Below are positions 55,420-63,679 of a stretch of 64,000 nucleotides of DNA, piece by piece. The notes under the pieces are model-generated. The model had not been told where the DNA came from. It worked only from the letters and a program-made list of their open reading frames with translations, and did not search any database. Origin of the DNA: BJGV01 sp964194745 (lineage in GTDB: Bacteria; Pseudomonadota; Gammaproteobacteria; Burkholderiales; Nitrosomonadaceae). Made by a program: the position numbers and the translations under genes. Location: the NCBI GenBank assembly GCA_965248035.1, contig OZ252054.1:496001-560000 (forward strand). The letters run 5' to 3'. How positions within the stretch are numbered: position 1 is the first letter of the stretch; each line of letters starts with the position of its first letter.

Positions 55420-56763
55420 ATGAATTTTCCTCCAGAAACAGAAAATACCCATGCTATCTTGAGTGTAAGCGAATTAAACCATCGCGCCAAGGACTTGCTT
55501 GAACATGCATTTCCATTGTTATGGATCAGTGGTGAGATATCCAATCTTAAGCGCTACGATTCGGGACACTGGTATTTCTCCCTTAAGGACGCCAATGCGC
55601 AAGTTCGTTGCGTTATTTTCAGTCACAAAAACAAGTATCTGAATTGGCGGCCTGAAGACGGTATGCAGGTTGAAGTACGTGCATTGGTCACACTTTACAA
55701 AGCACGTGGCGATTTTCAGCTGAACGTGAATATAATCCGTCTGGCAGGACGGGGAGCTCTATTTAAAGCATTTGAGCAACTCAAGACCAAGCTAGAGAAA
55801 GAGGGACTATTTGATCTCGCCCGCAAAAAGCCGCTACCAACTTTTCCAAAACAAATAGGTATCGTAACTTCCTACTCTGGAGCAGCCCTGCGCGACGTGC
55901 TATCTACATTACAACACCGTATGCCTTCCATACCAGTGGTTATTTACCCCACCCCGGTACAAGGTGACGGTGCAGCAACAAAAATAGCAGGTGCTATTCA
56001 GACAGCAACTAAACGTAGTGAGTGCGACGTATTAATTCTTTGTCGAGGCGGTGGTGATATTGAAGACTTGTGGGCATTTAATGAAGAGATTGTAGCGCGA
56101 ACAATTGCTTCATGCCCTATTCCAATTATCTGCGGAGTAGGTCATGAAACTGATTTTACTATTGCAGACTTTATTGCTGATGTTCGTGCACCTACTCCTA
56201 CTGGTGCAGCACATCTTATTTGTCCGGATCGGGAAAAATTATTGCATCACGTAAAAATTCTGTGTAGCCGTATGCAACGCATAATGCAGAATGGCCTTGA
56301 AAACCACATGCAACACATTGACATGCTTTCTCACCGTCTAATACACCCAAATGAACGAATTCATATCCAACTTATGCACCTCCAACATATTCGCGAACGA
56401 CTTGCCAGTACCTGGCTACGTCACATTGAAAATCGACGTTGGTCTTTGCGTGAACTGAATCAGCGCGTTACTACTGCAAGGCCGGATGTCTCCCGCTTGA
56501 TCGCACAATTATACGAATTAGATCTACGATTACGTCGAGTAGTTGTTCGCCGTTTTGATACACTCACATTTGAGCTGCAACGACAGCAAATGAACCTTGC
56601 CCACCTAAACCCTCAATCCGTGCTAGAGCGTGGCTACAGCATCACCTACGACAAAAATGGTAGCGTGCTACGGAATAGCGATCAGTTCAGCATTGGAGAT
56701 AACATCCGTGTATCATTTGCCAAAGGATGGGGTAAGGCGAAAGTGTTAGAAAAAGGAAAATAG
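55420..56763 (+). CDS. xseA: exodeoxyribonuclease VII large subunit
   Basis: Single-strand DNA exonuclease large subunit. 447 residues: N-terminal OB fold with LLWISGEISNLKRYDSGHWY and FSLKDANAQVRCVIF; catalytic region with IGIVTSYSGAALRDVLSTL, LILCRGGGDIEDLWAFNEE and PIICGVGHETDFTIADFIAD; C-terminal coiled coil and LNPQSVLERGYSIT. Complete. Starts just after a region with DnaA boxes. Confidence 0.96.
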   Translation: MNFPPETENTHAILSVSELNHRAKDLLEHAFPLLWISGEISNLKRYDSGHWYFSLKDANAQVRCVIFSHKNKYLNWRPEDGMQVEVRALVTLYKARGDFQLNVNIIRLAGRGALFKAFEQLKTKLEKEGLFDLARKKPLPTFPKQIGIVTSYSGAALRDVLSTLQHRMPSIPVVIYPTPVQGDGAATKIAGAIQTATKRSECDVLILCRGGGDIEDLWAFNEEIVARTIASCPIPIICGVGHETDFTIADFIADVRAPTPTGAAHLICPDREKLLHHVKILCSRMQRIMQNGLENHMQHIDMLSHRLIHPNERIHIQLMHLQHIRERLASTWLRHIENRRWSLRELNQRVTTARPDVSRLIAQLYELDLRLRRVVVRRFDTLTFELQRQQMNLAHLNPQSVLERGYSITYDKNGSVLRNSDQFSIGDNIRVSFAKGWGKAKVLEKGK

Positions 56764-56962
56764 GAATCTAGGTTAGAATAGTTACATAATCATAAAAAAC
56801 TCTCTATCTATGTGGACATTCCAAAAAGGGTAGTGCAGACTGGAAACATAGCAGGGGATCTTCACCAAACCTTAACACGCTTGGTACCTTTTTTCCTACT
56901 TAAATCATAGGTATCTCAAACCAGCTTGCTGAATCTTTTTCAATCAAGGAATCATATTTCTA

Positions 56963-57337
56963 ATGCCAAGAATCTTCCTCATGCTTGGCGCTATAAATGC
57001 GTTTCTGTGCGTAGCTTTTGGCGCCTTTGGTGCGCATGGTTTAAAACTAAGGCTCTCTGCAGACATGCTTGCTGTGTATCAGACAGGTGTGCAATACCAT
57101 TTCTATCATGCGCTTGGTCTCATTGTGGTCGGCTTGGTGTTGTTACACTTTCCTAAATCTAGGTCTGTAGCACTGTCAGGCTGGTTAATGCTTGCAGGAA
57201 TTGTACTATTTTCAGTCAGTCTCTACGCACTAAGTCTCACGGGAATACGTGAGCTAGGTGTGATTACGCCACTTGGCGGCATAGCATTTCTGAGTGCGTG
57301 GGCACTGCTCGCCTATGGTGTAAGAGCCGCTAAATAA
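56963..57337 (+). CDS. DUF423 family membrane protein (YgdD-like)
   Basis: 124 residues with four membrane helices. Family segments: LGAINAFLCVAFGAFGAHGL near 8-27, VYQTGVQYHFYHALGLIVVG near 38-57, GWLMLAGIVLFSVSLYAL, and GVITPLGGIAFLSAWALL. Conserved but functionally unassigned inner-membrane family. Start preceded by AAGGAATC. Confidence 0.9.
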   Translation: MPRIFLMLGAINAFLCVAFGAFGAHGLKLRLSADMLAVYQTGVQYHFYHALGLIVVGLVLLHFPKSRSVALSGWLMLAGIVLFSVSLYALSLTGIRELGVITPLGGIAFLSAWALLAYGVRAAK

Positions 57338-57643
57338 ACCACCCGGCGCTGTAGCTGGCACTGCTGTAACATTGCCTACATGACACCCTAGCACTTTTTT
57401 ACTCCTTGTCCACGCGGACTAGAGTGAATACTCGCCACCGAAATGGAGAAACTCGGTGCATTTTCTGTGCTGGTGAGTGATGGTGGGGTGAAATTTCAGG
57501 GTAGCTAGCATACATGTTACCGTACTAATCTTGAATGTCGCTTACTAGAATACTAAATGGTAGCGGGAGGAATGAGAAGGATGAAGAAAGTTGGAACCAC
57601 GCAAAGGTTGGACCCGACTTCCACAGCTAGTCAGAACTTGTAA
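57338..57643. other. spacer with short in-frame ORF ahead of dsbB
   Basis: 306 nt. ATG 57572 (GGGAGGA just upstream) opens a 23-codon frame that ends with TAA at 57641-57643, abutting the dsbB ATG in the same frame. Either a leader peptide coupled to dsbB or an accident. No other gene seen. Confidence 0.35.
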
Positions 57644-58138
57644 ATGAAACTAGGAACAAGAGTAGTTTTTTTGTTGATCTTTCTGAGCTGTATGAGCTTG
57701 GTTGTATATGCTTTATATCTTCAGTTAGTAACTCACCTTTTGCCTTGTCCGCTTTGCATAGCACAACGAGTAGCTTATTGGCTGGTAGGTTTAACGGCTC
57801 TATTTGCATTTTTCCATAATTCACGCGGCGTTGGTCGCCAGATATATAGTAGCTTAATAGCTGTTTTCGCGTTTCTTGGGATGTTGGTCGCACTACGTCA
57901 TTCCTGGCTAGTTCGATATCCAGAAGCATTCGAATGCGGCGTTAGCACTGAAGAAAAATTCCTGAACGCCCTATTAATAGCCAAATGGTGGCCTAATATG
58001 TTCGAGGCTAATGGAGACTGTGCAGATGTGACATGGGAATTTATGTCACTCACTATTCCTGATTGGTCAGTTATCCTTTTTACACTTTTTCTTATACTAG
58101 CAGTTTACGTTTTAATTTCCAGTCGCAATCGCTACTAA
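57644..58138 (+). CDS. dsbB: disulfide bond formation protein DsbB
   Basis: Inner-membrane quinone reductase that re-oxidises DsbA. 164 residues, four helices. First Cys pair LLPCPLCIAQRVAYW (C-x-x-C near 35-38) and the second pair in ECGVS and NGDCADVTW, both present. Followed directly by the IS1595-type transporter IS, which begins 46 nt after its stop. Confidence 0.93.
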   Translation: MKLGTRVVFLLIFLSCMSLVVYALYLQLVTHLLPCPLCIAQRVAYWLVGLTALFAFFHNSRGVGRQIYSSLIAVFAFLGMLVALRHSWLVRYPEAFECGVSTEEKFLNALLIAKWWPNMFEANGDCADVTWEFMSLTIPDWSVILFTLFLILAVYVLISSRNRY

Positions 58139-58176
58139 GTTAACGTAAATATTTACATCGTGGCATATCTGGCTTT

Positions 58177-58184
58177 TAATTTTA
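58177..58184 (+). repeat. target site duplication, left copy (TAATTTTA)
   Basis: Direct 8-bp repeat matching 62205-62212 exactly, placed immediately outside the inverted repeats. Confidence 0.8.
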
Positions 58185-58207
58185 CGCTATTATCCCTTTG
58201 ACATACG
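58185..58207 (+). repeat. left terminal inverted repeat of outer IS1595-type element
   Basis: CGCTATTATCCCTTTGACAT continuing to 58207; complements 62182-62204 at 20/23 positions. Contains TTGACA (58198-58203), a possible transposase -35. Confidence 0.82.
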
Positions 58208-58251
58208 GTATATAATCTGCCATACTTCTATTAACACTAGGAGACACACAG

Positions 58252-59115
58252 ATGAAAGCTATTACCTTACGTCAGTTCTTTAAACAGTTCTCAAGCGATG
58301 AAGCCTGCTTGGAACACCTATTCAATGTTCGCTTCGGTCAAGGTCACACTTGCCCCAAATGTGAGCGTAAAGCTAAGTGGTATCCCATCAAGATGGAGCG
58401 TGCCTATTCTTGCCAATGGTGCGGTCATCATTTACACCCCACCGTAGGAACCTTATTTAAAGGCTCAAGGACACCATTACAACTCTGGTTCTACGCTATC
58501 TACCTGTTCACTACTACCCGTCACGGCGTATCTGGCAAAGAGCTACAACGTCAACTCGGTGTTACATACAAGTGCGCTTATCGTATGGGTCATGGAATAC
58601 GCAAGCACATGGCTATGATTGACGGTGAATCTATGTTGTCAGGCAACATCGAAGTTGATGAGACCTACATCGGCGGCAAACGTGCTGGTAAACGTGGGCG
58701 CGGAGCATCAGGCAAAACCGTCCTTTTCGGCATGATGCAACGTGACGGTGACGTTATGACTAGGGTTGTACCAAACGCTAAGACTAAAAGTATTCAACCA
58801 CACATTCTTGAAAATGTTACCACTGATAGCACGATCTACAGCGACGAATGGCACGCATACAAGAAACTTGGCAAAAAAGGCTACACACACAAAACTGTTA
58901 ATCACGGCATGGGCGAATACGTCAATGGTGATATTCACGTTAACAGCATTGAGGGCTATTGGTCTCACCTTAAAAAGAGCATTCATAGCACACATATCCA
59001 TGTGTCAAAAGAGAAACTAGAGTTATATGCCAAAGAGTTTGAATATCGTTTCAATTCTCGGAAGAATCCTGATCAGATGTTTCCTGAGTTGATTTCGACT
59101 TTTCAGGATAAGTAA
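58252..59115 (+). CDS. IS1595-type transposase, intact
   Basis: 287 residues, GGAGAC about 7 nt before ATG. N-terminal zinc ribbon: CPKC near 36-39 and CQWCGHHLHP near 54-63, then the helix-turn-helix KELQRQLGVTYKCAYRMGHG. DDE/N core: EVDETYIGGKRAGKRG (first Asp), STIYSDEWHAYKKLG (second Asp), and HVNSIEGYWSHLKKS (Asn/Glu/Trp), with the standard tail EFEYRFNSRKNPDQMF. All acidic residues are present, so it is probably active. Convergent and overlapping with the small ORF at 59051-59242. Confidence 0.93.
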   Translation: MKAITLRQFFKQFSSDEACLEHLFNVRFGQGHTCPKCERKAKWYPIKMERAYSCQWCGHHLHPTVGTLFKGSRTPLQLWFYAIYLFTTTRHGVSGKELQRQLGVTYKCAYRMGHGIRKHMAMIDGESMLSGNIEVDETYIGGKRAGKRGRGASGKTVLFGMMQRDGDVMTRVVPNAKTKSIQPHILENVTTDSTIYSDEWHAYKKLGKKGYTHKTVNHGMGEYVNGDIHVNSIEGYWSHLKKSIHSTHIHVSKEKLELYAKEFEYRFNSRKNPDQMFPELISTFQDK

Positions 59116-59242
59116 TTGAGTCTAGAGCTTTATCGAATTGTTTAGCATCCCCTTTTGGGTCTTTGCTGTGCTTTTTGATAAATTCCTTAAGTTTGCCTTG
59201 TTTTCTGGCTTCTTTAAGATTCATCTTTTCTAAATAGTTCAT
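59051..59242 (-). CDS. small passenger protein of outer element
   Basis: 63 residues from 59242, or 57 from ATG 59224 (MNLKEARKQGKLKEFIKKHS, the more homologue-like start; AGGG precedes 59242). The following DPKGDAKQFDKALDSITYPE is charged. Small proteins M-N-L-x-x-A-R-K-x-x-K-L-x-x-F-I-K-x-x-x-x-x-P-x-G-D are common in mobile DNA, function unknown. Downstream of the larger passenger gene on the same strand; overlaps the transposase end by 65 nt. Confidence 0.7.
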   Translation of the reverse strand: MNYLEKMNLKEARKQGKLKEFIKKHSKDPKGDAKQFDKALDSITYPEKSKSTQETSDQDSSEN

Positions 59243-59808
59243 TTTGAGACCCTAACTTAGCCGGATGAAATTCGACAACCTCCTTTATCTTATACCTATT
59301 TTTAAAGTTTCCAACTGAGGTTTTTGTTTGCGTTATTTCTAGCTTTACTTTGTAAGTATCATTAACTAATGCACCGCCTCTTTCAAGCGCATTCTCCGCA
59401 ATGTCTGTCTCGCTGATGTCTATAGTTTCGTGTTTATCACTATATTCAAATCTCCAAGTTTTTGCTTCTTTGTCATAAACAGGTAAATATACCCTGATCC
59501 ATGCTGTAATTATTTGTGGTTCTTCATCATTGGTTAAATCTAATGGATCATTAATATCTATATCTAATATCTCCTTTGCGTCATTTTTAGTGATTACTTC
59601 TTTATTATCACCAGATTGAAACTCTAATTTCTCGTATCCTTCCTTTGTTAATGGGCTTACAACTTTTTGTACGTTTTTAGTTATACGACTATCGCCAAGC
59701 ATTTCATTCGTTTGAGGATGAACATGAACATGATTATTATCGCCCTCAATCTTTATTTGAACTATATCTCTGCCATCCCTAGTAATCAGTTCTCTACTTT
59801 CTATTTTT
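59214..59808 (-). pseudogene. C-terminal part of split passenger gene
   Basis: Open frame of about 197 codons from the nested-element junction at about 59808 to the stop at 59214. It begins ...KIESRELITRDGRDIVQIKI, continues GDNNHVHVHPQTNEMLGDSR, then KVVSPLTKEGYEKLEFQSGD, a beta-rich C-domain ending with the stop. ATG 59702 lies inside it and could start a truncated product. Together with 61819-62154 it rebuilds a protein of about 309 residues. Confidence 0.85.
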
Positions 59809-59821
59809 GGGAACTATATAC

Positions 59822-59849
59822 TTTACACCGGAAAATATTGTGGTATAAT
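59822..59849 (+). promoter_or_regulatory. promoter of nested transposase, inside the terminal repeat
   Basis: TTTACA (59822-59827), 16 nt spacer, TGGTATAAT extended -10 (TATAAT 59844-59849). GAGAGGAGG follows, 7 nt before ATG 59875. Confidence 0.55.
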
Positions 59850-59874
59850 TCTCTTATCATGAGAGGAGGATGCC

Positions 59875-60769
59875 ATGCCTTATAAGATCAATACTGCAAT
59901 CAGTGTCTACCAGTTGATGGAAATGTTTCCTGACGAGGAAACCGCACGACAGTACCTTGAGGATCGTCGCTGGAAATATGGTGTGTCTTGCCCGACATGT
60001 CAAAGCCTATCGGTCTATACAAGATCGGGAAAACGAAAAGGGATGTATGACTGTCGAGGATGCGGCAAGCATTTTAGTGTTCGGACCGGTTCCATTTTTG
60101 AAAAATCACACATTCGACTTCACAAATGGCTCTATGCCATTTACACCGTCATGACTTCTCGAAAGAGCATTAGCGCTATGCAATTAAGCAAAGAAATTGG
60201 AGTCACGTATAAGTCCGCCTGGTTTGCGTTGCATCGGATTCGAGAGGCTTGCCGTGGCGATCTTACCCGTCTCTCAGGAATCGTAGAAATCGACGAAACG
60301 TATGTGGGCGGGAAAGAACGGAACAAGCACTGGAAGAAAGGGGATAAACCGAAAGCCGGGACAGTTGGCAAACAACCCGTCCTCGGCATGAGGGAGCGTG
60401 GTGGCAAGACCGTGGCCCTGCCAGTGCCTGCGACGGATCGGCTTACGCTGTGGACGGAGATTCAAGAGGCGATAGAAATAGGCAGCACGCTCTATACGGA
60501 TGACCATGCCGCCTATCGAGGCATTGAGCGTAAAGGCTATCAGCACCAAGCCGTAAACCATTGGCATTGAGAGCGTTTGGGCGGTCTTAAAACGTGGACT
60601 GAACGGCACATTCCATCAAGTATCCGTCAAGCATTTATCGCGTTATATTCATGAATTTTCGTTCAGGCTCAATGAAGGACGTTGTGGCCGGGAGACCATG
60701 CACCGCATTGAAAGCGTCTGTGATGCGGCCATTGGCAAACGCTTAACGTATCAGGGGCTTGTCCAATGA
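59875..60769 (+). pseudogene. IS1595-type transposase with internal deletion/frameshift
   Basis: Frame 1 gives 231 codons: zinc ribbon CPTC and CRGCGKHFSVRTGSIF, helix-turn-helix AMQLSKEIGVTYKSAWFALH, VEIDETYVGGKERNKHWKKG and LYTDDHAAYRG, then stops at about 60568 after QAVNHWH. The end of the protein continues in another frame as GIESVWAVLKRGLNGTFHQV to LTYQGLVQ and TGA at 60767-60769. Compared with the family, about 13 codons between VNH and GIESVW (the usual G-E-[YF]-V...H-x-N) are missing. This removes part of the N-x-x-E-x-x-W site region, so it is probably inactive. Confidence 0.85.
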
Positions 60770-61632
60770 GCGCCGTAGGGACCGGCCTCTTGGATTCGGC
60801 TGTGGATGTGCTTTTTGCTCACTCCCCACTCGTTCACCGCTTGATCCAGGGAGACGCCACACTCCGTGCTTCGATCACGAGAGAAAGCGTGGATTTAATT
60901 GTGACCTCTCCCCCCTATAACGTTGGCAAAGCATATTCTGGTGCCCAACAAGATGATTCATTGCCCTACGACGCCTATTTGAACTTTTCTAAACAGTGGC
61001 TGACGAATTGTTTTCATTGGACGAAATCGACCGGTCGCTTATGCGTCAATGTCTCGCTGGATAAAAACAAGAATGGCAAGCAACCGCTTTCAGCAGACAT
61101 CACGCGATTAGCAATGGAGGCCGGGTGGTGCTATCATGCGACTATTCTGTGGAATGAAGGCAATATCTCCCGTCGCACGGCATGGGGGAGTTGGAAGTCA
61201 GCCAGCGCCCCTCATGTCATTGCCCCTGTGGAAACCATTATTGTGCTCTATAAAGATACGTGGAAACGTGAGCGCCCTGGAAACAACGATATTAGCGCCG
61301 AGGAATTTAAGGAATGGTCGTTGGGGTCATGGTCATTCAATGGAGAGAGCAGGAAACGGATTGGTCATGAGGCCCCATTTCCAAGAGAACTGCCGAAACG
61401 CTGCATCAAGATATTCTCGTTTATCGGGGACACGGTGTTTGATCCGTTTGTCGGATCGGGCACTACTATGATAGAAGCGATCCGACATGGTCGGCAAGCC
61501 ATTGGTCTTGAGAAAGAGCCCAAATATTGTGAGCTGACCAGAGATCGGATTTTCAAGGAATGCAATCTCTCATTGAGGAAATCCTTACCGATAAGGCAGG
61601 GAAAATCTACTGCACCGTGTTGGAGCAGTTAA
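60766..61632 (+). CDS. passenger DNA methyltransferase (N6-adenine or N4-cytosine type, beta order)
   Basis: 288 residues. The start ATG overlaps the transposase stop (ATGA), so it is translationally coupled. Motif IV is LIVTSPPYNVGKAY near 44-57, N-terminal to motif I FDPFVGSGTTMIEAI near 225-240: beta-class order. SPPY is found in N4-cytosine and N6-adenine enzymes, so the modified base cannot be fixed from sequence alone. Codon use is more GC-rich than the neighbours. The last residues (RQGKSTAPCWSS) look non-homologous, so the true end may be shifted. Confidence 0.88.
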   Translation: MSAVGTGLLDSAVDVLFAHSPLVHRLIQGDATLRASITRESVDLIVTSPPYNVGKAYSGAQQDDSLPYDAYLNFSKQWLTNCFHWTKSTGRLCVNVSLDKNKNGKQPLSADITRLAMEAGWCYHATILWNEGNISRRTAWGSWKSASAPHVIAPVETIIVLYKDTWKRERPGNNDISAEEFKEWSLGSWSFNGESRKRIGHEAPFPRELPKRCIKIFSFIGDTVFDPFVGSGTTMIEAIRHGRQAIGLEKEPKYCELTRDRIFKECNLSLRKSLPIRQGKSTAPCWSS

Positions 61633-61812
61633 TCTATCAACGGCCCTCTCAAGATTGAGTCCGGGGAGGTGACTGGTCTCACAGCCTGCCTCCTCACCAA
61701 TACCGATGCCTATGACAACCTGCTTTCCACGCTGAAACAGCGAACATTTGAGTTAGCCAAACAGATTACCCCGTTACATCCGTTACATGGCAGTCCGGTA
61801 ACAACTACATAA
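61560..61812 (+). pseudogene. frameshifted ORF after the methyltransferase, possible restriction-gene fragment
   Basis: ATG 61560 (AAGGA just upstream) opens MQSLIEEILTDKAGKIYCTV and stops at about 61658. Another frame then carries GPLKIESGEVTGLTACLLTN, LLSTLKQRTFELAKQITPLH and a TAA at 61810-61812. Both parts look coding. This could be a frameshifted partner of the methyltransferase, e.g. an endonuclease remnant, but no nuclease motif is visible and the identity is unknown. Confidence 0.4.
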
Positions 61813-61818
61813 ATCCCG

Positions 61819-62154
61819 AATTTTAAGTACTGCAAATAATCCAAGTGGTCCAGCAGCAATTATTCCTAACCATTCAAGTATTTCTTTGGCGCTGGCTATA
61901 TCATCATCTTTAATTATTGATTTTGCTTGCTCAGTTAAAGTTTGAAGTAACTCAAGGTATAATTCAAAACAGTTTTGTTCAAGATCAGCATTAACGACAA
62001 CTTTTACTGATGTACGGTCACCGTTAAATTTTTTATTGGTCAACTTACATAGATCCCCTAGAGCTAATAATGCAGGGGCTAAATCATCTACATCGATGGA
62101 ATGATTGGCTAGTGCAGGACCATCGTATCGGAGGCGGATTTGATCACTAGACAT
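61819..62154 (-). pseudogene. N-terminal part of split passenger gene
   Basis: From ATG 62154: MSSDQIRLRYDGPALANHSI, DVDDLAPALLALGDLCKLTN, VKVVVNADLEQNCFELYLEL, then ILEWLGIIAAGPLGLFAVLK to the junction. After it the frame runs into the nested element and stops at 61783. This N-domain (RxRYDGPAL..HxxDVDDLAPxLLALGxL) is a recurring mobile-element protein of unknown function. It resumes at 59808 on the other side. Confidence 0.85.
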
Positions 62155-62181
62155 AACGTGATTACACATTGGTATGGTCAA

Positions 62182-62204
62182 CGTATGTCAAAGGGATAAA
62201 CACG
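62182..62204 (-). repeat. right terminal inverted repeat of outer IS1595-type element
   Basis: Inverse of 58185-58207 at 20/23 positions; lies 27 nt upstream of the split passenger gene's ATG. Confidence 0.82.
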
Positions 62205-62212
62205 TAATTTTA
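62205..62212 (+). repeat. target site duplication, right copy (TAATTTTA)
   Basis: Exact repeat of 58177-58184. Confidence 0.8.
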
Positions 62213-62289
62213 TATTAAACCTACTGCTTAAGATACGTAAAACAACGCTACGCCAAGTTCTCAATTAACGCTTGATTCAAGTTGATTAA

Positions 62290-62335
62290 AAAAGGTGGTA
62301 GGGTGGCGCATAATGTCCCACTCCGCCACCTCTTG
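62290..62335 (-). terminator. terminator-like stem after mlaA
   Basis: On the minus strand, GGTGGCG pairs with CGCCACC around a 15-nt loop, followed by CTACCACC and a T6 run, about 120 nt after the mlaA stop. Rho-independent type. Confidence 0.5.
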
Positions 62336-62455
62336 AATAGAAACTAAGCTGAATAAACGTTGGTTAATGCTGTAATAAAACCAGAAATAGTATCGTCCGC
62401 CTTCTAGCGTCCCAAGTATTTAGGTAATGTATATCCCTGCCTATGGGTTCACGGA

Positions 62456-63301
62456 TTACTCAGTAGTGTCATCTGTGGATGCATCTTGTTCATCCGGATA
62501 TATATATTCTATGACGACGTTGCGCTTCTTCTTGGTGGACGTAGTCAATTCCGGATCCGGTTCCTCTGGTCCTTCTAATTCATCATCCATGGAGCGCGGC
62601 GGGTTGCCATCATATATCAGACTATGCCGGCGTTGCAAATAAGCATCACGTATGAATTCGTATTTATCTAGTGCAGCTTCATCTATAATTTCTTCTTTAT
62701 CCAACAGCTGTGCACGCGCATCAATGGCTCCTACCGCCCCCATCGCCGGACCAATGCCAACTGTAATAATCCCTGTATAAAAAATTGGGTTGGTGCCAAT
62801 GTCTACCAACATTGCGGTAGCATCGCGCGTCGTGCTCCCCCCCACAATGGGTAATACTATATAAGGCCCACTAGGAACATCGTAATGGCCTAGCGTCTGG
62901 CCGAAGTCTTCATTTCGCTTTGGAAAACCATAGTCTTCTCCATAATTAATTAGGCCTCCAAACCCAAGAATAGTGTTAATCAGAAAACGTGCGCTGTCAG
63001 ATCCCGCCTCTCTAAATTTTAGCTGTAAAATATCATTAAATATCACCTTTACATCATCAAGATTAGAGTAGAAATTAGTGATCATTATTTCGACAGGATC
63101 AGGCGTCACTGCCCTGTAGCCCTTTGCCGCCGGCTTTAATACATTCTTATCCACTGACTCGTTAAAAGCAAATATAGAACGATTCATCGATTCATATGGG
63201 TCTTTCCGGCTAGTAGGAGGAGTAGTGGCACAGCCAGATAGAAAAAATCCCAAAAGTAATAGGATAAAAACCCTGAAATGATTTAGGTGGGGTATATTCA
63301 T
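62456..63301 (-). CDS. mlaA: outer-membrane lipoprotein MlaA (VacJ)
   Basis: Removes phospholipid from the outer leaflet of the outer membrane with MlaC. 281 residues from ATG 63301, with AGAGG 6 nt upstream. Signal peptide ends LLLGFFLSGCATT (lipobox Cys near 23). Core: YESMNRSIFAFNESVDKNVL, then FINTxLG-type FLINTILGFGGLINYG and GQTLGHYDVPSGPYIVLPI. The acidic tail is unusual in length. Normally between mlaD and mlaC; here alone, with an IS element downstream. Confidence 0.95.
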   Translation of the reverse strand: MNIPHLNHFRVFILLLLGFFLSGCATTPPTSRKDPYESMNRSIFAFNESVDKNVLKPAAKGYRAVTPDPVEIMITNFYSNLDDVKVIFNDILQLKFREAGSDSARFLINTILGFGGLINYGEDYGFPKRNEDFGQTLGHYDVPSGPYIVLPIVGGSTTRDATAMLVDIGTNPIFYTGIITVGIGPAMGAVGAIDARAQLLDKEEIIDEAALDKYEFIRDAYLQRRHSLIYDGNPPRSMDDELEGPEEPDPELTTSTKKKRNVVIEYIYPDEQDASTDDTTE

Positions 63302-63679
63302 AACAACCTCTTCTAATGAGAGGTGGAGTCTGCCACAAATATATGTTGGGTTCAACCTTACATTACAACTTCTTTATCGGCAAATGGCATGCCAAGGACA
63401 GCTAAGGGTTTATAACTTCATATTGTGAGCATACTTGTATCAATTTTCATGAAAATTTTTCACTTTATTCCCTCTTGTTCAAATTCTTCAGAAAATCCTG
63501 TTTTAGGAAAAGGATATTTTTGCTACTTCTCATATCCCACAAAGGGCACATATGCTGGAATATTAAAGAATAAATTTCATTTTTCTAAAACAATCATTGA
63601 GAAGATTTTTAAGTCTGATCACAATCATTTAGCTAGGTGTCTGTAGGGTTCTAGTTAACTAAAATTTTAGTACGGCGGC
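63302..63679. other. gene-free region
   Basis: 378 nt between murJ and mlaA. A plus-strand frame at 63425-63646 has no ribosome-binding site or recognisable features. Low-complexity AT-rich DNA. Confidence 0.35.

Larger units (their letters stand above)
59809..61817 (+). mobile_element. nested IS1595-type element carrying a DNA methyltransferase
   Basis: About 2.0 kb, visibly more GC-rich than its surroundings. It lies exactly where the passenger reading frame is broken. Edges GGGAACTATATACTTTACAC at 59809 and the inverse near 61794-61817 share 16 of 23 positions. The flanking 8-mers CTATTTTT and GAATTTTA match only 5/8, so the target duplication is degraded or the ends are off by a few bases. 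Contains a damaged transposase and a passenger methyltransferase. Confidence 0.7.
58185..62204 (+). mobile_element. IS1595-type transporter IS (outer element) with nested element
   Basis: 4020 bp. 23-bp inverted repeats at 58185-58207 and 62182-62204 match at 20 of 23 positions, with an identical core TATCCCTTTGACATACG. An exact 8-bp duplication TAATTTTA flanks them. It encodes an intact IS1595-type transposase (58252-59115), a small ORF, and a larger passenger gene split by a second element at about 59809-61817. Without that insert it would be about 2.0 kb. IS1595 elements with passenger genes (tIS) are established; the nesting is unusual. Confidence 0.85.

Noticed and set aside
63425..63646. 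73-codon frame between mlaA and murJ
   Set aside because: No ribosome-binding site; composition typical of AT-rich spacer.
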